From the NCBI RefSeq assembly GCF_035222485.1, contig NC_085922.1, positions 1,689,001-1,753,000 on the forward strand: 64,000 nucleotides of DNA, given 5' to 3'. Numbering within the stretch: the first letter of the stretch is position 1; every line of letters starts with the position of its first letter. Under the pieces are notes generated by a model. The model was not told the origin of the DNA, searched no databases, and saw only the letters and a list, made by a program, of their open reading frames with translations. This stretch comes from Podospora pseudoanserina (Eukaryota > Ascomycota > Sordariomycetes > Sordariales > Podosporaceae). This document shows, piece after piece, positions 42,671 to 54,333 of the stretch. A program made the position numbers and the translations under genes.

Positions 42671-45248
42671 ATGCCTGGCGCCGTGGCCACGGGCCATTCC
42701 CACCGCCCGACTACCAAGCAGCAGAACAAGGGCTTCAAATCGCGAAAGGCAACCAAGGGTCAGCTTCGGGATGCTGCCAAAGGTATGAGTCACGCCGTGC
42801 TCGGGGAACCATGGGGGATTGGGGTCTAAAAGGGGCAATGAATGGGCTGCACAGAACAGAGGACTTTGGAGAATATAGTTTGCAACAGCCGGGCCGTTGG
42901 CTGACATTTCCGAACCAACAGGCAGAATCGAACCCGGACAGCGCAAGACGATCCACCAGCAAGCCATGTCTAAACTCGACCGAAAGAACCGTGCGAAACA
43001 GAGGCAGCAGGAGAAGGCTAGGGAACATGCCAGGGAGACTTCGGTCTTCGCCGGCAAGGACGGTGCGCCGCGCAATGTTGCCGTTATCCCCCTGTGTGTG
43101 GATGGCGACGCTGTTGCTGCCATCAAGGCCTTGAACGAGAGCGTAGAAGCCGAGGCTGAGATCAAGGAGGGATGCTTCCGGGTGCCCGTCACTAGATTCA
43201 AGCAGAAGCTGCAGTATTTCCCTGTAACCAGGGACCTTACCGCATGCTTGGACGCCGCTCGGGTAGCCGATTTCGTCGTTCTGATCCTCTCGGCCGAGCA
43301 CGAGGTTGACCCCCTGGGAGAGCTCATCATTCGCAGCGTCGAAAGCCAGGGCATGTCCACCCTGTTTACCGTCATCCAGGGCCTCAACAAGATCGAAGCC
43401 GCGAAGCAGAGGTTGTCGGTCATCTCTTCCCTCAAATCATACATCACCCATTTCCACCCCGAACAGGAGAAGCTTTGCAGCCTCGACAACCGCCAGGAAT
43501 GCGCCAACTTGATGCGCTCGCTGTGCAACACCACGCCGAAGGGTATCAGGTGGAGAGATGAGCGGAGTTGGATGTTGGTGGAGGATGTCAACTTTGGCGG
43601 CGAGTCCACGGTTGTCACCGGTGTGGTCAGGGGCAAGGGTCTCAAGGCGGACAGACTGGTTCAGGTTGGGGATTGGGGAACATTCCAAATCGAAAAGATC
43701 ACCGCTGCACCGCTTGCGGCCCGGAAACCTGAGGGTATGGCTGTCGGCGGAGCGGAGGGAGACGCTTTGGACGCTCCTACCGAGGACCAGGATGAGCTTG
43801 CCGAGCTTGCACCGGAAGAGGTCAACATGGAGGACGACGATATGGATGCCGCTTCCGCCGTGCCTGAGCAGAAGAAGGGAGTTTTGCTGGACGAGCACCA
43901 TTATTTCTCTGACGACGACCAAGTTATTGCGCTCCAAATGCCCAAAAAGGTGCCCAAGGGCACTTCCAAGTACCAGGCCGCCTGGTTCTTGGACGGCGGT
44001 GAGGAGTCAGAGGATGGATCAGACCTCGAGGATTTCGAGATGGAAGATGCGCTAGAGGAGGAGCCAGCGAGACCAGAGGACGGCATCGAGGGTGCTGCTG
44101 GAGACGTTGCCATGACCGAGGGCGCGCCAACAGAATACGCCAAGTCGGTAGCGTTCGTCGAGCCCGACGAGGATGAGGACGCTATGGGGCTGGAGGCCTA
44201 TCGCAAGCAGAAGCGGTCCGAGGCCGAGGACGACTTGGAGTTCCCGGATGAGATCGAGCTCCACCCCAATGTTCTCGCCCGGGAAAGACTGGCCAAGTAC
44301 AGAGGTCTCAAGAGCCTGAGGACGAGTCCTTGGGTAGAAGAGGAGGATCGCGCGCACGAGCCGGAGGAGTGGAGAAGGTTACTTCAAATTCAAGACTACC
44401 AGGCGACCCGCATCAGATCGGCTAGAGAAGCTCTGGTTGGCGGTGTTGCCCCTGGCACTCGTGTTCACGTCCACCTCAGAGGCGTGCCATCAGAGGTTCG
44501 GGCTTCTCACAGCTCAGGCCGACCGCTCGCTCTTGTTTCTCTGTTGAGGCACGAGCACAAGCGGACCGCCATGAACATTCTCATCAACCTCCCTGCGGAT
44601 GCCACAGCGCCCATCAAGTCAAAGGAGGAGTTGGTTGTTCAGTACGGCCCAAGGAGGTTCGTCATCAAGCCCTTGTTTTCTCAGGGCGGCGCCACTCCCA
44701 ACGACGTCCACAAGTACTGCCGGTACATTCACCCTGGACAGTCGGCCGTGGCGACCTTTATGGGTCCTGTCGCGTGGGGTTCCATGCCGGCTCTTTTTTA
44801 CAAGAGAATTGTTCCTGGCGAGGAGACTCCCCACGACGACGAGTCGGATCTGCCGCTGAAGCTGGTGGCCACGGGTACCACCATGCCCCCGTCTACCTCC
44901 CGTGTCATTGCCAAGAGGGCAATTCTCACCGGTCACCCATACCACATCCACAAGAAGATCGTTACCGTCCGGTACATGTTCTTCAACAGAGAAGACGTGG
45001 AATGGTTCAAGGCGCTGCCCATGTGGACCAAGAGAGGCCGCACCGGTTTCATCAAGGAGCCCCTCGGTACCCACGGGTACTTCAAGGCGACGTTTGACGG
45101 GCGGATCAACCCCCAGGACTCGGTCGGTGTCAGCTTGTACAAGCGGGTGTGGCCCCGTCCTGCGGAGCCGTTGAGGGGGCTGCTGCTTGACCCTGAGCAG
45201 GTGCCTGACTTGGTGGAGGATGATGCTATGGATGCGGATGCTGAGTAG
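42671..45248 (+). CDS. tsr1: 40S ribosome biogenesis factor Tsr1
   Basis: Exons 42671-42782 and 42922-45248 give 812 aa. The start encodes MPGAVATGHSHRPTTKQQNK, the Tsr1 N-terminus. After a basic helix (QQAMSKLDRKNRAKQRQQEK) comes the GTPase-like domain without a usable P-loop, then the AARP2CN region, an acidic insert (about 390-480, EPDEDEDAMGLEAYRKQKRS), and the conserved C-terminal DUF663-type domain (YRGLKSLRTSPWVEEE, YKRIVPGEETP, KGLPMW-like FKALPMWTKRGRTGFIKEPL). Tsr1 is a translation-factor-like protein that holds pre-40S particles inactive until late maturation. Identity is secure. Confidence 0.95.
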
Positions 45249-45383
45249 GTGGTTAGATATATACCCTCCTGACAGAGGGTCTTTTCATGACGGCGTTTTT
45301 GGGGTGGGGATTAATGAAAAGATTTTTGTTCTTGTTCTTTTTCATATTTTGCCATCTCATCTTTCTGTTTACATATGCGTCGT

Positions 45384-46269
45384 CTACTCCAATTCCTCCA
45401 ACCCAGGCGTCGGCCTTGGGCCGCCAACACTCCTCCTCTGCTCCTCGGCCCCGCTCGCCCTCCAAGCACTCAAGATCAAGTCAACAATATGCTCCACCCC
45501 GACCCCCTTCTTGACCTGCGCGAAGACCGTCGGCCCCCCCTCCCTCATCTTCCTCGCGTCCCTGTCCATGACATCCAAATCCGCGCCGACAATCTCGGCG
45601 AGATCGGTCTTGTTGACGACCAACAAGTCGCTCTGTGTGATGCCGGGACCTCCCTTCCGCGGGATCTTGTCGCCGCCGCTGACGTCGATGACGTAGATGA
45701 TGTAATCGGCGAGTTCACGGGAGTAGTTAGCGGCGAGGTTGTCGCCCCCGGACTCGATGAGGAGGAGGTCGGTGTCGAATTGGGCGTGGAGGTCCTCGAG
45801 GGCGGCGAGGTTGGCCGAGATGTCCTCGCGGACGGCGGCGTGGGGGCAGCCGCCGGTCTCGATTGCGCGGATGCGGGGGGCGGGGAGGGCTTTGTTTCGG
45901 GTAAGGAACTCTGCGTCTTCGCGGGTGAAGATGTCGTTTGTTACCGCCGCGAGGGAGTAGGAAGAGCGGAGGTGGCGGGAGAGGGAGAGCATGAGGGCTG
46001 TTTTGCCTGATCCTACGGGGCTATAAAAAGGGGGTTAGTATATAGAGAGGGGGGATAAAAGGGGGATGGGAAACGTACCCGCCGATGCCGATTGTGAAGG
46101 CACGGTCGGCCCAGTTGCGGCCTTCGGTGATGGGCATTTCGCGGCCGTGGTAGGAGCCCGGGCCGTCGAGGATCTCGTGGGAGTGGCCGTGGTCTGCTGC
46201 GGAGAAGGAGACGGCGTGGTCGTGGGAGGCGTGGAAGTGGACGCCGTCGTGGGTGTGTTGGTGGGACAT
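45384..46269 (-). CDS. ureG: urease accessory GTPase UreG
   Basis: Exons 46079-46269 and 45384-46020, split by a 58-nt intron, give 275 aa. The N-terminal 35 residues are His-rich ([20 protein letters not shown]), suited to nickel binding. The P-loop [10 protein letters not shown] spans the splice junction; [26 protein letters not shown] (the Cys-Pro-His metal motif), [15 protein letters not shown] and [12 protein letters not shown] follow. UreG delivers nickel to urease in the cytosol with UreF and UreD, whose genes are not in this window. Codons 46079/46020 join as GG|C. Confidence 0.95.
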
Positions 46270-46803
46270 TTTGATGTTGTTGGTTTCTCACAGTTGTCAC
46301 TTGGGAAAGTTGGATTGGTTGTGAAAATGAAAAAGTTTAAACTTCAATTGACTGCTCCTGCAAAAGCCGCCGTTGATATCCACCCCTCTTGGACCCTCCC
46401 CCCCCTTTTCCGTCTTGGCCTCTTTCTCCGATTTGAGGAGGAGGGAGGAGGGGTAGCTTCGGGATATCCATCCAAGATCCATGGTGGTGGTGGTGGTGGT
46501 GGTGGTGGTGAGGGGCATAGATAAGATAACGAGCTTGTTGTGTCATCATTCATCGTGAGGGTTACCCAATCCCTCTTCTTCCTCTTCTTCTTTCCCTTAA
46601 CCCTGGACATCAAGGTTCACCACCTCCCCTTTCTCTTTTAACCTCGTCCATCTCTTGTCCAAAAAAGTAGCTTCCGTCAAGGACTCCGTGAAGGATTCAA
46701 CATGCATTCACTTTCCTCTTGGCAAAAGGGAGTTTTCTGATCACATTTCGCAAGAAATGTGCTCATTCATGCTCCTACCTGCTTGCTGCTTCCCTTCCGA
46801 AAT

Positions 46804-46895
46804 ATGCAAGCAGCATCATGCAAGCAGCATCATGCAAGGTGTAGGCATGCAAGGTGTAGGCATGCAAGGTGTAGGCATGCAAGATGTAGGGGGAG

Positions 46896-46932
<37 letters not shown>

Positions 46933-46957
46933 GGTGTGGGTGTGTGTGTGTGTGTGT
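46804..46957 (+). repeat. 14/15-bp tandem repeats fused to a TA/TG microsatellite
   Basis: Two copies of ATGCAAGCAGCATC (46804-46831) pass into three copies of ATGCAAGGTGTAGGC and a fourth variant copy (46832-46891). Then come (TA)n to about 46914 and (TG)n with two GGG interruptions to 46957. All units start ATGCAAG. Confidence 0.95.
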
Positions 46958-47345
46958 AACCATCGTGAGAAAACCTGCTCTTTCTCTCTCTACTGCCCCC
47001 CTGCAACACAGCTCACAATCCAGGTACTGGGGATGCTTACTCAGACGTCGGTTGGTAGTTAGGGAACGACTCAAATGCGAACTGGATAGTTTGTGATAAT
47101 AACGGCGAGTTCGAGCCAGCCAATCGTGGCGTTGGGTAATGTCCGATAGACTGTGTACGCGCGGGTTCGTACCCTCACCGTTGGAAACGTTGCCTATTGA
47201 ATGATGTAGGCCGTCAGGTGAAGGTCTTTTTTTATTGACTTTTTTGACGGACCATCTCTTTCCGTGGAGAGTTTCTTGTTTGTTAGTGAAGAAGAAGCTG
47301 AGGAGAGCTACAAGGGGAAGGAAGGGTTTCATCGAGAGTTGTGTG

Positions 47346-47352
47346 TATAAAA
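47346..47352 (+). promoter_or_regulatory. TATA box of the DJ-1-like gene
   Basis: TATAAAA lies 168 bp before the ATG at 47520, giving a leader of roughly 140 nt. Confidence 0.55.
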
Positions 47353-47519
47353 GGCGGCATCTTCTTCTCACACTGGCATCCCAGGTTTTCTTTTCACGCT
47401 GGATCTAACTTGTCTACTGCGGACTGATTGGTTTTCAAGAAACTGATCTCTCATCGACCACTGGGGGAAAAGAAAAACTTCATCTTTTGTTTGGGAGAAC
47501 ACTCTCACACCTCTTCAAA

Positions 47520-48280
47520 ATGAAGCCCAACTCATCCCTCATCGGACTTCTCACCACCCTCTTACTCACCTCTTCAGTCCTCGCCTCCCCACAACACGGC
47601 AAAGCAAAAGGAAAAGGCAACCCCCTCCCCATCCCCATCACCCCCCCTTCAGAAGAACCCCCAACCCACTACGGCGTCCTCCTCATCCGCGCCTTCCAAC
47701 CGCTAGACATCTACGGCCCCCTCGACACCCTCCAACTCCTAGCCGTAAGCCCCCCCTCCCCTTTCTTCCCCCTTTCCCATCCCACTAACTAACCTCCCCC
47801 TAGCACAACCGCCACCTAACCCTCACCCTCCTCTCCCGCACCCTTCTCCCTGTAACCTCCGAGCCCGCCTCGGCAATGATGAACACCCACAGATCCACCT
47901 TCTGGCCCACCATCTCCCCAACCCACACCCTCACCTCCCCCCCATCCAACCTCCAAGTCCTCATCATCCCCGGCGGCCCCGGCGCCCGATCCCCCGACCT
48001 CGGCCCCGAAATAGCCTTCATCCGCTCTGTCTTCCCCAAGCTCCAATACCTAATCACAATATGCACCGGCTCCGGCATCGCCGCCCAATCCGGCGTCCTC
48101 GACGGCCGCCGCGCGACGACCAACAAGGCGGCCTGGAATTCCATGACGGCCATGGGGCCAAAGGTGAAATGGGTCGCGCCCGCGAGGTGGGTTGAGGATG
48201 GCAAGGTTTGGAGCAGCAGTGGTGTAAGTTGTCCCCCGCCTCAAAACATCATCATGCAGGAAAAAAAAAACCAAACAAAC

Positions 48281-48325
<45 letters not shown>

Positions 48326-48543
48326 AAAAAAGATTGACAATGATACCCTTACGGGAAAAAAACCAGGTCACGGCAGGAATAGATCTCATCTACGAGTTCA
48401 TCAAGCAGAAATACCCCAATGGTACGGCACTGACAAAAAGATTCGGCGAGGTCACCGAGTACGAGCCCGAAACTGACTGGAGAGCTGACCCCTGGAGCGA
48501 GAGGTTCAATGTTACTGTTCCTGTTCCTGAGCCTCTGGTGTAG
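47520..48543 (+). CDS. secreted DJ-1/PfpI-family protein
   Basis: Exons 47520-47744, 47804-48223 and 48367-48543 give 273 aa. Residues 1-23 form a signal peptide (MKPNSSLIGLLTTLLLTSSV), followed by a basic, Pro-rich linker. The DJ-1/PfpI fold shows VLLIRAFQPLDIYGPLDTLQ, VLIIPGGPGARSPD and the nucleophile elbow TICTGSGIAAQSGVLDGRRA with Cys162, then VTAGIDLIYEFI. This type includes isonitrile hydratases and AraC-regulator-like enzymes, usually cytosolic; a secreted form is unusual. Three Asn-X-Thr sites fit secretion. Intron 2 (48224-48366) contains 41 consecutive A. Activity cannot be stated. Confidence 0.88.
48282..48322 (+). repeat. 41-nt poly(A) tract inside an intron
   Basis: An unbroken run of 41 A lies in intron 2 of the DJ-1-like gene, after shorter A-runs mixed with CC. 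No target-site duplication was recognised, so it may be slippage rather than insertion. Confidence 0.95.
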
Positions 48544-49377
48544 AGGGCTGAGTTGGGTTCGAGTCTGAAATTGACGAGTTGGAGGAGAAAGGCAAGCGGG
48601 CGAGCGTGAATCTGTTGTTTTGCCATGATCGTTAGTAATTATTATCTTTGACGAGTTGAAATCAGCATTACATGAGGTACCTAAAACTGCCATTCTACAC
48701 ATGTCATCATGACAACAGAGCAACATACATAAGAATAAGAGCTCATTAAGGATTGACTATGGGTTTGTATCTATTTGTTACATGGACAAGGCCAAGTTAA
48801 TCCATTGCAGGCCATGCATCTGCTGAGCATCAACAACAACACGTCCATCCAGGACTAAAAAGAAAAGGCAGTCTCCCGTCATTATCCTCCACAACCTCCC
48901 CCTTCTTTTTTGTTCTTGTACCCCCACATTTGTCAAACCTTGCTCCCCAAGAAAATGATTTCTCACAGTTATATTTGAATGAAAACAATTGCCAGGCGCG
49001 GCCCACCCCGAGGGTTTGGTAGGTCGCTGTCCCCATTAGATCGGACAGAACAGATTCCCCCGTCCCCTTTAAAGAAGGTTGCAAAGCCGCAAACCGTTGA
49101 TGTCGCAAAACACTAATCATGAAGTGTCCAAAGCACTCGAACGGGCAGTAGCCTCCCGAGCGTAGGATGTCGGGTGATCTCTAAGATTAGCTGCTGGCGA
49201 AGATGTTGGGTGAAGAACCGAGACGAATATGGTGTGGGTCAACTCGTCGAAAGAACGATTACGAAAATCATGGTCGTAATACAGAAAAGAAAGAAAAAAG
49301 ACACGAATGGACTCGGACGATGAATGTGTCCGAGAGAAGAGGAAAAAGAAATGCTTCTTCAGATCGCGGATCAAATC
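48544..49377. other. 3' region between convergent genes
   Basis: Contains the 3' UTRs of the DJ-1-like and Pumilio genes. No gene or RNA is seen. Confidence 0.4.
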
Positions 49378-52036
49378 TTAGCGGTACGCGGCACCACCAC
49401 CGCCACCACCACCGCCACCACCACCACCACCACCTCCATAGGGGCGACTAGGACGAATGGCCGCCATGGAGGAGGGACCAACACCAGGACCAGGCCGGGT
49501 GGCGACGGCGTGGTTGGTGCAGAGCATGCCGACACGGGAACCAAACTTGGAGCCACGGAGAGACACCATGTGCTTGCGAATATGAGCGGCGACAATCTCG
49601 CGATGCTGGGGGTTGGCGTGCGTCAAGATGTACTGGATGAGATAGTTACCGTACTGATCGCTGGCGATGTCGATTAGGGGAATGCGGGGACGTTCATGCC
49701 GGCCCTCGCAGACACGGTCAAGATAGCGGCCCAGAAACTCGGGGCCACCAATCTTCAGACACTTCTCTACCACCTTGGACGCAAACTGGTCCATGCTGTA
49801 CTCGGCGGCATATCGAATGACATGGTCGATGGCTCGGCTGCGGTCAGCTGGGGCGCCATGCTCGCAGATGTGCTGGATGCACCAGTTGCCAAACTGGCCG
49901 TGAGCGACAATGTCGATATTGGCAAGCACCTCCTCAATGCAAGGACGCTGTAGACATCCATGTTAGCGATCGCCAGCACCGCAGAGCAACATGACAGCAC
50001 AAACCTTGTCCTCCTCCAAACAATTCTCAAAGATGTTCTGCACAACCAAACTACCCGTCTCGCCCAAGGCAACCTCGTGCCACATGCCGCGCAGCGACTC
50101 GTTGACATACTTCATGATCTGGGGAGGAGACTCGGTCCAACGCAGCTCGAACAGCTTCTGCCAGACGTGGCAAGCATAACGGTGAATGACCGTCTCGGGA
50201 ATCCGGCGCAGCAGCTCGTGAACCATGATGGCCTTGTACTCCTCGGGCACCGAGTCGAAGGCCTTCTGAACCACATGGCAGCCAAAGGGGTCCATCGAGA
50301 GATTCAGAGTGTTTCCGCGAATCGCCTCGGCAATCTTGACCACCTGTTCCGGGGTGCCATGCTCAAAGCAACGCTGCACCAAGAAGTTGCCGAACCGGTT
50401 AACCATCAAGGGGTAGGCCTGGGCAACAATCGCCTCCACGATGTCGTACTTTTGGTCAGGGGTGCCGACCTTGAGCTTTTGCTGCAGAAAGATGGAGGCT
50501 TGCTGGTCATTGTTGCACACAATCTTGTCGACGATGTACTTCCAGTCGCAAGTGACGTTGCGGTCAAGAAGGCGGCGATAGTTGAGAGGCTCGGTCGTGG
50601 CAGAGACGTAGGTCTGGCCTTCGCTGGAAATGGACTGCAATTCAAGCGTCAGTATGATGCTTCAAGCAATAGCCCGTTTGAAGCTCACCTCAGTCTTTCC
50701 CCAGGGTCCCTGGGAAGAGGAGGTGAACTCGGTGGCATGGGGTGAGAGTGGAGACCCAACCTGTTGCTGCGGGTAGGGGGGATACATCCCCAAGCCCATG
50801 CCGCCGGCCATGGGGGCCTGATTGCCGTAGGGATAGCTGAGAGCGGTGCTGTCATAGGGGCCAGCATTCATGTTGAAGCCGCCGCTGTAGTTGGACGAGG
50901 GAGCGTAGCGGCTGTCATAGCGATTGGTGCGGCGTCCCATGGGCCTCATCATCTCCTGGTCAGGCGGAGCTCGATCCTGGCGATACACCTCCAGGCCTGT
51001 GTGGTTGTATGAGGTTTCGTACCCTGCGGTGGGAGCGCGGGGATCGGTCCAGGGAGTCGCCTGCGGCGCACCTGACACGGCGGTGGTCTGGGGGAACTGA
51101 CTGGGATAAGAAGGCTGCTTGTTCCAGATACCGCGAGCGCGGCTCATGCCTCCTGTCGACATGGGCTCGGGAATCTCGGCGCGGGCATCGTCGGGAACAA
51201 GCCAGCCCGGCTCGCGAAGATAAGGCAGCTTGGCGGAGCTGCCGCAAGTCGGACCTCCCGAGAGAGCCCGAGCAATCGGGGAGACAGCGCCGGTAATCGA
51301 CGAGGCAAAGTCGGATTCGACGATACCAAGAGCTGGGGTGACGCGCCCACTCTCAAGACCGTAGCGGTTCTGCGACTCGAGGCGTGAGATGTGGTTGTGA
51401 GCTTGAGCGAGCTCGAGCTTCAAACGCAAAACCTCCTCGGTGCTGGCCTGCGTCTCGTTCTGGGCGGCGCTGGCAGGTCGAGTGGTGGGGGCAGTCTGCG
51501 ACGAAGGGAAGCCATCCGTGGCGGGCGTGATGGGCAGAGAGCTGCAGGACGACTGGTGGTCCAGGGCTCTGGTGTGCACAGCATCCTCGTCCGAAGCCTT
51601 GCGCATGTCGCTCTGATGCTGCAAGATGGCAGACTGCTGCTCGGAAATCTTGGCGTAGAGTTTCTCCATGGGGTATGAGTCGGACGGAGGCGGCTCGTGT
51701 TTGATCTTCACCTTCTGTTATGATCAGTCCAATCTTTGACAGGAGAGTTGAGTGGCAGCACCAACCTTGGGATAGCTCTGGTTGGCCAGCTTCGAGGTGC
51801 TGAGGGCGCTGACGTTCTTCTTGAGGGAGACGGGAAGGGAGCTGCCGTCCTGTTGCAGAGCGGGTCAGAAACTTATCCATTGCCTGTCTGTGCAGCGAGT
51901 GAATGCGGAGGGGCAATGCCTGAGATGAGTGGGCCGCAAACTCGTCAGAGTTTTTGGAGTTTTCATCGTGGGAGCAGCTCTTGGAAGCCTGGGTACGTCG
52001 CTCCGTGGGAGAGCCGCTCATGGCTGCGGTCGACAT
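49378..52036 (-). CDS. Pumilio/PUF-family RNA-binding protein
   Basis: Five exons: 51920-52036, 51766-51849, 50689-51714, 50005-50634 and 49378-49947, giving 808 aa. The N-terminal half is Ser/Gln/Pro-rich with a short coiled coil (STEEVLRLKLELAQAHNHIS). From about residue 420 the Pumilio repeats run through exons 4 and 5 (QKYDIVEAIVAQAYPLMVNR, FGNFLVQRCFEHG, DPFGCHVVQKAF, ETGSLVVQNIFENC, GQFGNWCIQHICEHG, MDQFASKVVEKCLK, SDQYGNYLIQYILTHA), enough for the usual eight. The protein ends in 15 or so glycines. It should bind 3' UTRs and control mRNA stability or translation in the cytoplasm. Intron 1 (51850-51919) has no GT donor in phase; a GC-AG intron with a ctgac branch fits best. Confidence 0.92.
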
Positions 52037-53239
52037 GGTCCAGAACCCGATGGTGGCGGTGCGGGATTAGACAGAGCCGACGATTCAAATTACTTGATCC
52101 AATGTGATCTGACAAGGTGAGAATATGGTCCAGGTGTACCTAGCAAAAAAGAAGAAGTAGATGGCAGTTGATGGTTTGTGGTGAAAAGGCAGAGAGGCCA
52201 GATGGCGGAGGAGTAAGTAGAGCAGACGGTCGGGCAGTCTGCCGCTCCACCACCGACGAGGCAGACGCGAATCTTCCGCTGGGCAGGTGAGGCGACCTGG
52301 TCGAAGGGAAGGTGCGGACCGTGTTGAGATAAAAAGTTAGCCCGTCGGGACCGAGATCTGGTTTTGATCGATGATTGCCTCTGCGGTGGTGCGCCGAAGG
52401 TTCGTCCTCGACCAAGAACCTTTTATAAAACGTGGCCGAGATGCTGGAGATGCGTGGTAAAGAGCGTAGTTGAGTTGGGCTTGGTCGTATAGGGGAGGTG
52501 GAAGCCCAGGGAAAGCCGTTGTTTGGTGTAGGAGGAAAGAACAACAGCAGGGGGCGGCTGGCCGATTCTACAGACAGGACAGATGAGGGAGCCAGTCACC
52601 GTCTCGTCTGAAGGCTGGAATCGGCGGAGCAGTGAAGGACCGGCGAACGGAGCAGGCTTGAGTCTCACATGTAGCATCTCAACATCAGACGGCAGCTCAA
52701 GGGGAAGGGACGACTGCTTACCGGGCAGCCAATGACCGGACGACCCGGCCGAATGGGTGGCCACAGCGTCGGTAACTGTGGGAAAGGGTAGGGAGGGATA
52801 TGGCGGAAGGGACCCGTGGACGTGACTGCCTCGATAGCCGTCAGCGACGAGGCAAGGCACACGATTGGAGGTTTCCAGTTTCATCACCTCGCTCAGAGGT
52901 ATCACGTCGATGCGTTGAGCATGTAAATCATCCGATCTGCTACATTGACGCTGTAACGGCAATGTTGCTTTTGCTGGGTAAGCAGCTTCAGTGCCGTCGG
53001 CAGACAGTAATATGCAGCAACAAAAGCAGGGGGAAATGATGGGTTGAGCCCAACCGTACAGAACATGATCAAAGGCAAGAAAAGCCAACAATACCTGGCT
53101 GGGAACGCAAGCAACACAGCCACGACTCCAGCACCGAGAATGGTAATATGTTCCAAAAACCCGGGTATATTTTTTTTACCTTCTTCTATACAGTAGTAAT
53201 ACACATGAGATCGTGGGCATCTTCCGTCGCTCCAAGCAA
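52037..53239. other. long 5' leader of the Pumilio gene
   Basis: 1.2 kb between two minus-strand genes. No coding region is recognised. It probably holds the promoter and a long, perhaps intron-bearing, 5' UTR. Confidence 0.4.
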
Positions 53240-53720
53240 TCATTTTTTCTTCTTGTGATCTGTGTACGGTTAGCATGCTGACCTTCCGCCGCAGCACCCA
53301 GACCAACATACCGGGAGCAGAGTTCTTCTTCTTGGGCGCACCCTTCCCGCGCGCTTTCAGACTGCGACATGTCAGACCACACAAGCACCCCAGCTATCCC
53401 AATGCCGAAAACCCACAGAGAAACATGTTCGAAACGGTCCAGCTCCTTCTCGTCGTCAACCAAGAGGTGAAGATCCCTGAACTCGGCCTGGAACTCCTGC
53501 ATGGTCCATATCCTTCGTGGGTAGTATCCGGCGAGGGCGGGGCCCTTGAGGCGCTGTCTCAAGATCTTGTTGCCGGCGCGGATGCCGTCGGGGTTGAAGG
53601 TGGTCTCGAAGAGCTTGCAGCGAGCCTGGGGAGTCGGGGTTAGCGACCGAGGTTGACGGGTGGATAGCAGAGTCTTCTCACCTCCATGAGCTGCAGTAAC
53701 CTCGCGCGTGGGACCGACAT
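53240..53720 (-). CDS. rsm27: mitochondrial small-subunit ribosomal protein mS33 (Rsm27)
   Basis: Four exons: 53682-53720, 53417-53625, 53312-53361 and 53240-53259, giving 105 aa. The sequence [20 protein letters not shown], then [32 protein letters not shown] and a Lys-rich end ([11 protein letters not shown]...HKKKK) fit mS33. The last exon has only 20 nt, and intron 2 (53362-53416) has 55 nt with a ctgac branch. The exon 2 donor was placed at gtgggt because it is the only one in phase with the conserved GKGAPKKK block. It acts in the matrix as part of the 37S subunit. Confidence 0.9.
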
Positions 53721-54333
53721 CTTGCCGTTACGTGGACGATTTGTCGCAATTCGAGCCGCTCTCTTCGAGAGTCGACGACGCTTGACGTTGAGAGATCTTT
53801 GGCGATAAGTGTGGGCCCGCCAATCACAGAGGCGGTAAGAGTGGGGCGGCAGATACCCTTGTCTGCAGCGCCAAGATATCTTTCCATCAACCTTCCCGCT
53901 ACCCTTGGGACTTCTTTCAAAAGCAGGATAGTTTCATCAACCTCGACTTTCACAGCGACGGCAGCGTTTTCTACTGAGGAAATCTCATTTTCTGCTTGTA
54001 AGCCGCTCATCTCACAACGTTGATTCTTTGGCCGCCACGAACATCGATCCTAGCGCGCATTACCTGACTCTCAAAGCAGACATCAAGGTTCTCTTCACCA
54101 GCAAACACCTCCCTTTCTCACCTAGAACCTTTTCACATCTCAATCAGCAACCCCCACCACACACACAAAATGTCCAAAAGAAAAGCGCCCGCCGCCACCA
54201 GCCCGCCCACAATCCAGGACACCTCCGCCCGCGCCCCCAAACGCCAAAAACCATCCTCCTCCTCCTCCTCCTCCTCAGCGCCGACCCCCTCCATCTCGGC
54301 CCCAGAATTCTCTCCCATAACCCTCTGTACAAA
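53721..54333. other. divergent promoters; possible N-terminal part of the RNase III gene
   Basis: An ATG at 54170 opens a frame starting MSKRKAPAATSPP, with APKRQK and an eight-Ser run, which looks like a real nuclear-protein N-terminus. It is not in the frame of the RNase III domain that begins near 54334. Confidence 0.45.

Larger units (their letters stand above)
46270..47519. other. divergent promoter region with tandem repeats
   Basis: Lies between ureG and the DJ-1-like gene. It carries a (GGT)n run at about 46482-46510, the repeat block at 46804-46957, and a TATAAAA box at 47346-47352 placed for the right-hand gene. No gene is seen. Confidence 0.5.

Noticed and set aside
47105-47190. 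tRNA-like GTTCG motifs (gagttcgagcc, gggttcgtaccc)
   Set aside because: The conserved A58 is missing in one and neither gives a cloverleaf; the second is a short palindrome.
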